From assembly GCF_004296335.1 (NCBI RefSeq), contig NZ_SGIU01000002.1:1439882-1503881 (forward strand): DNA of 64,000 nt, read 5' to 3'. The first letter of the stretch is position 1, and each line of letters starts with the position of its first letter. This DNA is from Flagellimonas allohymeniacidonis. Its GTDB lineage: Bacteria; Bacteroidota; Bacteroidia; Flavobacteriales; Flavobacteriaceae. The translations under genes and the position numbers were made by a program. Shown here piece by piece: positions 54,346 to 61,553 of this stretch. Below the pieces are notes generated by a model. It worked only from the letters and a program-made list of their open reading frames with translations. It had not been told where the DNA came from and ran no database searches.

Positions 54346-55280
54346 AGACTTTCCAAGATTTTTTTCAATACAATCTGTACCGAAAAGGTTCGATTGTTAG
54401 CTTGTTCGGTGGTCAGGCTCTGAGGGCCATCCAATACTGCATCTTCAACCACCACATTTCTTCGTACAGGAAGGCAATGCATGAATTTTGCTTTTCCCAA
54501 TTTTTCTTGGGTCATCATCCAATTGGAATCCTGATGCAATACTTTTCCATAATTGGAATAGCTGCTCCAGTTTTTCACATAGACAAAATCGGCCTGTTCC
54601 AATGCTTTTGCTTGATCATATTCGATTTGGCATCCATGGGTAATTTCTGGATTGAGCTCATAGCCCTTGGGATGCGTGATTACAAATTCAGCATGTTGCA
54701 TCTTTATCATGGAGACGAACGAATTTGCCACCGCATGTGGAAGTGCTTTGGGATGTGGAGCCCAAGAAAGGACAATCTTTGGCTTTGCTTTAGTTTTGTT
54801 CTCCTCCATGGTTATGGCATCTGCCAGGGCTTGAAGCGGGTGGGCTGTGGAACTTTCCATATTGACCACTGGAACCGAGGCATATTTTCGAAATCCCCGA
54901 AGAACTTCTTCGGCTTCGTCTGTTTTCTTGTTCTGCAATCCTGCAAATGCACGGATAGCAAGGATATCACAGTATTGTGAAACCACGCGGGCAGCTTCTT
55001 TGATGTGTTCCGAAGTGCTATGGTTCATAACAGTGCCATCACCAAATTCCAAAGTCCAGCCTTCTTTTCCAAAGTTCATGATCAAAACCTGCATGCCCAA
55101 ATGCAAGGCAGCTTTTTGAGTGCTCAATCGGGTGCGTAGGCTGTTATTAAAAAACAGGAGGCAAATGGTCTTGTTCTTCCCCAATGCATCAAACTGGTAG
55201 GGACTTTTTTTCAAGGCAATAGCGTCTTCCACCAAATTGGGCAGTGAGTCAATATCATTCAAAGAGAGAAAATGCTTCAT
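54342..55280 (-). CDS. argF': N-succinyl/acetylornithine carbamoyltransferase
   Basis: A 312-residue carbamoyltransferase. FFNNSLRTRLSTQKAAL at 43-59 holds the carbamoyl-phosphate loop in the SLRTR form (instead of STRTR) typical of the N-acylornithine enzymes of Bacteroidetes. ATHPLQ-like SSTAHPLQALADAIT, LSWAPHPKALPHAVANSF, FVITHPKGYELNP and FMHCLPVRRNVVV are diagnostic too. It carbamoylates N-succinyl- or N-acetylornithine to the N-acylcitrulline. In the loop that sets acyl preference the residue is Ser90 (TSEHI), neither the Pro nor the Glu I recall for the two characterised types. Overlaps argD and argB by 4 bases each. Confidence 0.88.
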   Translation of the reverse strand: MKHFLSLNDIDSLPNLVEDAIALKKSPYQFDALGKNKTICLLFFNNSLRTRLSTQKAALHLGMQVLIMNFGKEGWTLEFGDGTVMNHSTSEHIKEAARVVSQYCDILAIRAFAGLQNKKTDEAEEVLRGFRKYASVPVVNMESSTAHPLQALADAITMEENKTKAKPKIVLSWAPHPKALPHAVANSFVSMIKMQHAEFVITHPKGYELNPEITHGCQIEYDQAKALEQADFVYVKNWSSYSNYGKVLHQDSNWMMTQEKLGKAKFMHCLPVRRNVVVEDAVLDGPQSLTTEQANNRTFSVQIVLKKILESL

Positions 55281-56404
55281 ACCAATTCTTGTTTTAGTGC
55301 ATCAAAAAACAAATCAATATGTGACTTGGTAATGTTTAGAGCCGGGAGAATCCGGAGTAACTTTTTGTTTTTTGACCCACCTGCAAATAGGTGTTGCTTA
55401 TGGATCAATCGTTTTCTGAGGTCGGCTACTTCAAAATCAAATTCAAGTCCGAGCATGAGCCCTCTTCCCTTTATCTTTTTCACATGAGGTAGCTCTGTCG
55501 CCTTTTCCATAAAATATTCTCCAAGCTTTCGAGAATTCTTAATCAAATTTTCGTCTTCCAAAACTTCTAGAACAGCTAAAGTGGCCGCACAGGCAAGATG
55601 ATTTCCACCAAAGGTGGTGCCCAAAAGCCCATAGGACGCCTTAATGGATTCATGGATGAGAATTCCTCCCACGGGGAAACCGTTGCCCATACCTTTTGCT
55701 ATGGAAATGATATCGGGCTGAATATCGTGATGTTGAAAGGCAAAAAATTTTCCACTTCGCCCAAATCCGGATTGCACTTCGTCTGCAATGAGCACAATCC
55801 CATTGGCTTTGCACGTTTCGGCAATATGTTGAAAGAACTCCGTGGTAGGTTCGTCCAATCCGCCGACCCCTTGAATGGCCTCTAAAATTACCGCACAATA
55901 GTCGTTGGTTTGAATTGCCTTTTCGAAAGCTTCGAAATCATTCAAAGGCAGGAATGTGACCTGTTGCTGTTTGTTGATGGGGGCGTTGATGGCGGGATTG
56001 TCCGTGGTCGCTACCGCTGCGGAGGTCCTTCCGTGAAAGCTGTTCCCAAAAGCAATTACTTTTGATCTTCCAGTGTGGAAAGAAGCCAATTTCAAGGCAT
56101 TTTCATTGGCCTCAGCACCCGAATTGCAAAGAAACAAGTTGTAGTCCTTGCAATTTGAGAGCTTTTCCAACTTTTCTACCAATTCCAATTGCAGAGGATT
56201 TTGGATGGAATTGCTGTAAAAACCAATTTTATCCAATTGGGACTTTATCCGATTTACATAATGCGGGTGCGAATGCCCAATGGAAATAACTGCATGGCCT
56301 CCATAAAAATCGAGATAGGTGTCACCTTTTTCATCAACCACTTCAATTCCTTTGGCGGATACTGGGGAGACGTCGTAAAGGGGATATACATCAAAAAGCT
56401 TCAT
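55277..56404 (-). CDS. argD: N-acylornithine aminotransferase
   Basis: A 375-residue class-III PLP aminotransferase of usual length. GDTYLDFYGGHAVISIGHSHP opens the fold, FLCNSGAEANENALKLA and FGNSFHGRTSAA are substrate and PLP contacts, IADEVQSGFGRSGKFFAFQ holds the PLP-binding Asp, and IISIAKGMGNGFPVGG the Schiff-base Lys237. It makes N-acylornithine from N-acylglutamate semialdehyde with glutamate as amino donor. Its start lies one base after the proC stop, and its last four bases overlap argF'. Confidence 0.94.
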   Translation of the reverse strand: MKLFDVYPLYDVSPVSAKGIEVVDEKGDTYLDFYGGHAVISIGHSHPHYVNRIKSQLDKIGFYSNSIQNPLQLELVEKLEKLSNCKDYNLFLCNSGAEANENALKLASFHTGRSKVIAFGNSFHGRTSAAVATTDNPAINAPINKQQQVTFLPLNDFEAFEKAIQTNDYCAVILEAIQGVGGLDEPTTEFFQHIAETCKANGIVLIADEVQSGFGRSGKFFAFQHHDIQPDIISIAKGMGNGFPVGGILIHESIKASYGLLGTTFGGNHLACAATLAVLEVLEDENLIKNSRKLGEYFMEKATELPHVKKIKGRGLMLGLEFDFEVADLRKRLIHKQHLFAGGSKNKKLLRILPALNITKSHIDLFFDALKQELV

Positions 56405-56405
56405 C

Positions 56406-57200
56406 TTACCCTTTTCTTATTTGATTAATCTTTTCAAATGAGGTCACAATTCCTTTGATCAAGGAAGAGCTGAGACCTTGATGTTCCATTTCATTCAAAC
56501 CTTCAATGGTACAACCTTTCGGCGTGGTCACCCTATCGATTTCTTCTTCCGGATGGGTGCCCGAATCAATGAGCAGATTGGCTGCCCCATTGCAAGTGTG
56601 CATGGCAAGTTCTTGGGCTTCCTTAGCATCAAAACCTAGCTGGATGGCACCTTGCGTGGTGGCCCGTATCAAGCGCATCCAAAACGCGATACCGCTAGCA
56701 CATATGACTGTAGCCGCCTGCATTTGTTCCTCCGGAATTTCTAATGAATGTCCCATGCGGTTGAATATCGCCTTCGCGAGGTCAATGCGTTTTTTGCCCA
56801 ATTCATTGGTGCAAATGCAAGTCATGGAATTACCTACAGAAATGGCCGTATTTGGCATACTTCGAATAATGTATTGGTCCGATCCTATGATGGCTTCCAT
56901 TTTGGAAATTCTGAAACCAGTAATGGTGCTGATGATGACATGATTTTCGTTGAGCAAGTCCTTGATCTCTTCCAAAATGGCCGCAAAATGACCAGGCTGT
57001 ACGGCAAAAATGAGTACATCCGAATTTTTTACTGCTTCTCGGTTATTTGAAGTGACCGTGACATTGCCATATTTCTCGAAATTTTGAATTTCCACTGTGT
57101 TTCGCTTGGTCAAATACATGGTGGTTGCACCGTTGCTGTGCAAAACTCCTTTGGCAATGGCCAATCCTAAATTTCCGGCTCCTATAATCGCTATTTTCAT
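56406..57200 (-). CDS. proC: Pyrroline-5-carboxylate reductase
   Basis: A 264-residue NAD(P)H-dependent reductase. IAIIGAGNLGLAIAKGVL at 3-20 is the nucleotide fold; SDVLIFAVQPGHF, ISTITGFRI, IIRSMPNTAISVGNSMTCIC and VTTPKGCTIEGLNEMEHQGL are the ProC signature segments. It makes proline from pyrroline-5-carboxylate. Its place inside an arginine operon, between argC and argD, is known in Bacteroidetes and suggests a link to glutamate semialdehyde. The gap to argC is 11 bases, to argD one base. Confidence 0.93.
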   Translation of the reverse strand: MKIAIIGAGNLGLAIAKGVLHSNGATTMYLTKRNTVEIQNFEKYGNVTVTSNNREAVKNSDVLIFAVQPGHFAAILEEIKDLLNENHVIISTITGFRISKMEAIIGSDQYIIRSMPNTAISVGNSMTCICTNELGKKRIDLAKAIFNRMGHSLEIPEEQMQAATVICASGIAFWMRLIRATTQGAIQLGFDAKEAQELAMHTCNGAANLLIDSGTHPEEEIDRVTTPKGCTIEGLNEMEHQGLSSSLIKGIVTSFEKINQIRKG

Positions 57201-57211
57201 GATATTCTTTT

Positions 57212-58186
57212 TTAAAAAACCCCTGCTTTAAGTTGCAAACCTTCTTTTTCGTCAAAACCAAAAATCAGGTTCATATTCTGAATGGCTTGTCCCGAGGCAC
57301 CTTTCAGAAGGTTATCGATTGCTGAAGTAATCAGCAAAACATCTTCGTGCTTGTGCAGGTGTATATGGCAGTTATTGGTGTTTACTACTTGTTTTAGATG
57401 AATAGGATCCCCTGAAACATGGGTAAATACAGCATTGGAATAGAAATCGCCATATAGGCTTTGTGCCTCCTCCAAGGCGCCCTCAAATTTTGTATAGGCT
57501 GTTGCAAAAATTCCTCTGGTGAAGTTTCCACGATTGGGGAGAAAGTTTAGGGTTCCCACAGGATTTCCAAAGGAGGCAACACTTTCTCCAATTTCGCCCA
57601 AATGTTGATGGGTGAAAGGTTTGTACCATGAAACATTGTTATTTCTCCAGCTAAAGTGAGAGGTTGCGGATAGTCCAACACCAGCACCTGTACTTCCGGT
57701 CACGGCATTAATATGGACTTCATTTGACAACCGACCTGCTTTCGCCAAAGGCAGCAGGGCCAATTGAACGGCGGTCGCAAAACATCCAGGGTTGGCGATA
57801 TAGGACGCAGGTATTATCTGCTCTTTATGCAACTCTGGAAGACCGTAAACAAATGTTTTTCCTTGATAAACCGCATCTTCCTGTAGCCTGAAGTCATTGC
57901 TTAGGTCAATGATTTTTGTCTCTGGGCTAAACGTGTTCTCTTCCAAGAACTTCTTTGAATTTCCATGACCGAGACATAAAAAAACCACATCTATATTGGG
58001 ATTGATTTCCCCTGAAAATTTCATATCGGTTAGCCCCAAAATATCCGGATGAGCCGAACTAAGGGCTTTTCCAGCTCGTGTGGTACTGAACACAAAATCT
58101 ATCTTCGCTTCTGCATGGTTCAGAAGCAAGCGAATTAATTCACCACCCGTATATCCAGACCCTCCTATTATTCCAACTTTAATCAT
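57212..58186 (-). CDS. argC: N-acyl-gamma-glutamyl-phosphate reductase
   Basis: A 324-residue reductase. VGIIGGSGYTGGELIRLLLNH at 4-24 binds NADPH; VVFLCLGHGNSKKFLE, IDLSNDFRLQ and VYGLPELHKEQI follow; IANPGCFATAVQLALLPL holds the catalytic Cys135. It reduces N-acylglutamyl phosphate to the semialdehyde used by argD. Length is standard. Its start codon lies within argG (8-base overlap), so the two are co-translated. Confidence 0.94.
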   Translation of the reverse strand: MIKVGIIGGSGYTGGELIRLLLNHAEAKIDFVFSTTRAGKALSSAHPDILGLTDMKFSGEINPNIDVVFLCLGHGNSKKFLEENTFSPETKIIDLSNDFRLQEDAVYQGKTFVYGLPELHKEQIIPASYIANPGCFATAVQLALLPLAKAGRLSNEVHINAVTGSTGAGVGLSATSHFSWRNNNVSWYKPFTHQHLGEIGESVASFGNPVGTLNFLPNRGNFTRGIFATAYTKFEGALEEAQSLYGDFYSNAVFTHVSGDPIHLKQVVNTNNCHIHLHKHEDVLLITSAIDNLLKGASGQAIQNMNLIFGFDEKEGLQLKAGVF

Positions 58187-59369
58187 CGCTCAGGTTTGAA
58201 TGTGTTGCAATTTTTCCTGGGTTGGACAGGATTTTAATGAATCCCTTGGCATCGTCGGCAGTCCATCCCTTGTTCATTTCACCATAACTTCCGAAGGAAG
58301 CATTCATCAAGTCGTGATTGGATTTCACACCGTTCAGCTCAAAACGATAGGGATGAAGCGTGACAAATACATTTCCCGATACATTTTTTTGAGTGTCGGT
58401 CAAAAAGATCTCTATGTTTCGCATCACCTCGTCCAAATAGTTGCCTTCATGCAGCAGCATTCCATAAAAGTTCCCCAGCTGTTCTTTTTGGTATTGTTGC
58501 CACTTGCTCAAAGTGTGTTTTTCCAGCAAATGGTGCGCTTTTATGATAATCAAAGGTGCGGCGGCCTCGAATCCTACGCGACCTTTGATCCCAATAATGG
58601 TGTCCCCCACATGAATGTCCCTACCAATGGCATATTTGGAAGCGATTTCAGAGAGCTTTTCAATATTCTCAACAGGGGTGGCGATTTCTCCATCTATTGC
58701 TACCAATTCCCCTTTTTGAAAGGTCAATTTTAACTCTTTTGGGATTTCTTTTTCGAGCTGGCTTGGATAGGCGGTACCAGGTAAAGGCAGATGGGAAGTC
58801 AAAGTTTCATCCCCTCCTACCGAAGTACCCCATAGGCCTCGGTTGATGGAGTATTTTGCCTTTTCCCAAGAATATTCGATTCCGTTTTTCTGTAGATATT
58901 CGATTTCTTCCTCTCGAGACAGTTTGTTATCCCTAATTGGGGTAATAATCTTGATATCAGGAGCCATGATTTGAAAGATCATATCGAACCGAACTTGGTC
59001 GTTGCCGGCTCCTGTACTGCCATGAGCGATGTATTCTGCGCCCATTTTCTTGGCGTAATTCACAATTTCAAGGGCTTGGACGATTCGCTCGGCACTTACA
59101 GAAAGTGGATAAGTGTTATTACGCAACACGTTCCCAAAAATCAGATATTTCACCACTTTTTCGTAGAAATGGGAAACCGCATCGATGGAAGTATAGGTGG
59201 TTGCCCCCAACTCAAGGGCTTTTTGCTCGATTTCTGAAATTTCCTGTTTGGAAAATCCTCCTGTGTTCACGCTTACCGCATGAACTTCAAAGCCTTCCTC
59301 TTGGGAAAGGTATTTGGCACAATACGATGTGTCCAATCCGCCGCTGTAAGCCAGTACTAGTTTTTTCAT
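58179..59369 (-). CDS. argG: Argininosuccinate synthase
   Basis: A 396-residue enzyme of standard length. LAYSGGLDTSYCAKYL at 5-20 is the ATP PP-loop; YIAHGSTGAGNDQVRFD is the citrulline/aspartate site; SREEEIEYLQKNGIE, SINRGLWGTSVGGDETLTS follow, as expected. It joins citrulline and aspartate with ATP to argininosuccinate in the cytoplasm. Being second in the operon, it is made with the early enzymes although it works late in the pathway. It starts in the GNAT gene stop (ATGA) and overlaps argC by 8 bases. Confidence 0.95.
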   Translation of the reverse strand: MKKLVLAYSGGLDTSYCAKYLSQEEGFEVHAVSVNTGGFSKQEISEIEQKALELGATTYTSIDAVSHFYEKVVKYLIFGNVLRNNTYPLSVSAERIVQALEIVNYAKKMGAEYIAHGSTGAGNDQVRFDMIFQIMAPDIKIITPIRDNKLSREEEIEYLQKNGIEYSWEKAKYSINRGLWGTSVGGDETLTSHLPLPGTAYPSQLEKEIPKELKLTFQKGELVAIDGEIATPVENIEKLSEIASKYAIGRDIHVGDTIIGIKGRVGFEAAAPLIIIKAHHLLEKHTLSKWQQYQKEQLGNFYGMLLHEGNYLDEVMRNIEIFLTDTQKNVSGNVFVTLHPYRFELNGVKSNHDLMNASFGSYGEMNKGWTADDAKGFIKILSNPGKIATHSNLSDD

Positions 59370-59980
59370 TTTGTTTTCTTTTTTAGGAAAAGGTTCTGTT
59401 TCATTTCCTTTAATCGTTGAAAGGCCTTTCCATTAAGCTTTCTCGATTTATATTTTTGTGCGTTGGAGTCGTACAACATTCCCGTACAAAGGCACATTTT
59501 GCGTTCGGTTCTAGTAAGAATATCAAAGTTCTTGCAGGTCTGGCAGCCTTTCCAGAAGTCCGGATCATCGGTGAGCTCTGAAAAAGTCACAGGCTTGTAC
59601 CCGAGTTCATAATTCATTTTCATCACGGCAAGCCCAGTGGTAATCCCAAAGATTTTGGCATTGGGAAATTTTTTCCTCGATAGTTCAAAAACGGCTTTTT
59701 TAATTTTTTTTGCCAAACCTTGGTTTCGATAATCGGGATGCACAATCAAGCCCGAGTTGGCCACGAAGTTTTTATTGCCCCAAACTTCGATATAGCAAAA
59801 GCCCGCAAAGTTATCCCCATCAAGGGCAATCACGGCATTGCCATTTTGCAATCTTTTGATGATGTATTCAGGTGTTCTTTGCGCAATACCGGTACCTCTG
59901 ACCTTTGCAGAGTCGGTAATGGTATCACTTATGATCTGTGCGTACTTAAAATGTGATTCGTTAGCAACTAAAATTTCCAT
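59366..59980 (-). CDS. GNAT acetyltransferase with Cys-rich tail, candidate N-acylglutamate synthase
   Basis: A 204-residue GNAT protein, first gene of the arginine operon. The acetyl-CoA loop lies in VHPDYRNQGLAKKIKKAV (about 81-98), preceded by FAGFCYIEVWG and ANSGLIV strands. After the domain come four cysteines, C146-x2-C149 (KGCQTCKNF) and C163-x-C165 (KMCLCTG), arranged like a small zinc site, then a Lys/Arg-rich tail. No argA or argJ is present in the operon, so this enzyme is the natural candidate to acylate glutamate in the first step. The role is by context; the zinc site is inference. Leader peptide and hairpin lie just upstream. Confidence 0.8.
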   Translation of the reverse strand: MEILVANESHFKYAQIISDTITDSAKVRGTGIAQRTPEYIIKRLQNGNAVIALDGDNFAGFCYIEVWGNKNFVANSGLIVHPDYRNQGLAKKIKKAVFELSRKKFPNAKIFGITTGLAVMKMNYELGYKPVTFSELTDDPDFWKGCQTCKNFDILTRTERKMCLCTGMLYDSNAQKYKSRKLNGKAFQRLKEMKQNLFLKKKTK

Positions 59981-60031
59981 TGCTACTTTGATTTAAACTG
60001 AAAAATGAACTAAAAATCTTGGAGTTTTTGC

Positions 60032-60053
60032 GGAAATGGACTCACCTATTTCC
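60032..60053 (-). promoter_or_regulatory. Hairpin in the arginine-operon leader
   Basis: On the minus strand GGAAAT+GG pairs with CC+ATTTCC (8 bp with a single bulged A) around the loop TGAGT. It lies 18-39 bases after the stop of the leader reading frame and 52 bases before the GNAT start. No T-run follows directly (the nearest five T begin about 15 bases on), so it is not a classic terminator; it may act in pausing or in access to a downstream signal. Confidence 0.45.
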
Positions 60054-60070
60054 ATAACTGATGTGCACCC

Positions 60071-60151
60071 TTACGGGCGACGGCGGGAAGCGAAAGGACG
60101 TACGGGAGCTGTGATGCCCAAAGAAAAGAATATGTCTTTTTGTTCTTTCAT
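60071..60151 (-). CDS. Candidate 26-residue arginine-rich leader peptide of the arginine operon
   Basis: ATG at 60151 opens 26 codons ending TAA at 60071. The peptide starts MKEQKDIFFSLG and ends VRPFASRRRP; four of the last nine sense codons are arginine (CGT, CGC, CGT, CGC), three in a row close to the stop. That is the pattern of amino-acid-sensing attenuator leaders, where ribosome stalling at scarce charged tRNA alters downstream structure. It sits 91 bases before the first arginine gene, on the same strand, with a hairpin between. TTG (60200-60198), 23 bases, TTAATTTG (60174-60167) could be its promoter, with one mismatch at -7. Not a known family member to me; role is inference. Confidence 0.55.
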   Translation of the reverse strand: MKEQKDIFFSLGITAPVRPFASRRRP

Positions 60152-60185
60152 TATGGGTTAAAAGTACAAATTAATTCCAATTGGC

Positions 60186-61550
60186 CTAGTTTGCACCCAA
60201 TTTTTTAAAGAAATCTAACTTTTTTCCTTCTTTAGCGGTCAATTCATAAATCATAACGCCGAACACTGCTAAATATTCGATGAGCAAGAGCCATAGATTT
60301 TCGGTATAATCCGGATTGGAATAGGCCCAATAACTCAACATAACAGTAATTGACCATACCAAAGGAAATCGGTACTTGGTAAAAATACCCAACACCAAAA
60401 GAAAGACAATATACCAGGGATGTACCGTGCTGGAGAGAAAAAGATAGCAAGCCAATACCCATAACATGGATTTTAGCAAAGTATTGAAATGCTCATTTTT
60501 CCGAAAGAAGGCCAGCACCAAGGTGATGCCAATTACGGCCAGCACCATGACCTTGCCATAACTTTTTATGAGTTCCCAAGGCTTGGCATCAAAGTATGTT
60601 GTTCCGATATGTTTTACCAGGTTGTAAAGGCCTGCATTAAATTCAAAATTGGAGAACCACAATCCCACAGTTTCAGAGTAATTGTCGACAAAAACGGATG
60701 AATAAAAGGGGAGAAGCAGTAAAAGACATGCCGTGCCCGTAAAGAAGTAAAAACCTATACTTTTTTTTATCCCAAAGTATCTTAGAAACAAGGGCAGAAA
60801 CAATATGGGAACCAATTTCGTCATAATGGACAGCGCGTAAACGGGAGCGGCGACCCTCCACTTTCCTTTAGAAACCAGATAAAGTGCCCAAACAAAGAAA
60901 AACAGCATTACCCCTTCAAAATGGAGATTACCCGTTAGTTCGATAATGACCAATGGGTTGAGAAAGTACCAGAATGCAAAGTCTGGGGACAGGTTAAGAT
61001 GTTTAAGTAGCTTTCCTGCAAAAAGTAGAACTCCGATATCGGCCATGATGATTAGGAGCCGCATGGCGATGACAGAGCCTGGAATACTTCCGCCTCCAAA
61101 GAACGCTGCAATAGTAAAAATAATCTGGTTCAACGGAGGATAATTACTGAAGTGCTTTGCGCTGAGCTCTCCCATGCCCGCAAAAAGTTGATCGGCGTTT
61201 GAGATAGGGAGGTTGTTTTGAAGGATAAGGTCCTTGGGAAGATGAATGTATGGATTGATTCCATTTTTAATCAATTCCCCGTCCCAGATAAAACGGTAAA
61301 AATCTTGGGAAAGATTGGGTTCCATCCAAAGGAACACAAGTCGAAACAGTAAGCCAGAAATCAAAAGGAATTTGAAATTCCGCTTTTCAAACTGAATCAG
61401 TTTGAGGCATAAAAAGGACATTCCCGCATAGAGCGTGATCAGTTTGACAAAGTCAGTTCGATTTAAGTCGTAGGCGAAGCTGACATAAAAGAGAAGGCTT
61501 CCCAGTACAAAAAGTATGGGATATTTGTGAAGTCTCCAATAAGACCACAT
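60186..61550 (-). CDS. Polytopic GT-C glycosyltransferase (mannosyltransferase-like)
   Basis: A 454-residue inner-membrane protein with about twelve helices. The first large loop holds PNLSQDFYRFIWDGELIKNGINPY at about 93-116, the acidic DFYR/WDG motif followed by GxNPY that marks polyprenol-phosphate-sugar-dependent GT-C enzymes of the GT87/mannosyltransferase kind. A second outer loop has NYPPLNQIIF. Such enzymes add a sugar from a lipid-linked donor outside the inner membrane. It follows two GT2 genes with three bases between, so all three likely work on one glycan. The ending K-L-G-A-N-stop overlaps the proposed arginine-operon promoter region. Confidence 0.82.
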   Translation of the reverse strand: MWSYWRLHKYPILFVLGSLLFYVSFAYDLNRTDFVKLITLYAGMSFLCLKLIQFEKRNFKFLLISGLLFRLVFLWMEPNLSQDFYRFIWDGELIKNGINPYIHLPKDLILQNNLPISNADQLFAGMGELSAKHFSNYPPLNQIIFTIAAFFGGGSIPGSVIAMRLLIIMADIGVLLFAGKLLKHLNLSPDFAFWYFLNPLVIIELTGNLHFEGVMLFFFVWALYLVSKGKWRVAAPVYALSIMTKLVPILFLPLFLRYFGIKKSIGFYFFTGTACLLLLLPFYSSVFVDNYSETVGLWFSNFEFNAGLYNLVKHIGTTYFDAKPWELIKSYGKVMVLAVIGITLVLAFFRKNEHFNTLLKSMLWVLACYLFLSSTVHPWYIVFLLVLGIFTKYRFPLVWSITVMLSYWAYSNPDYTENLWLLLIEYLAVFGVMIYELTAKEGKKLDFFKKLGAN

Positions 61551-61553
61551 GGA

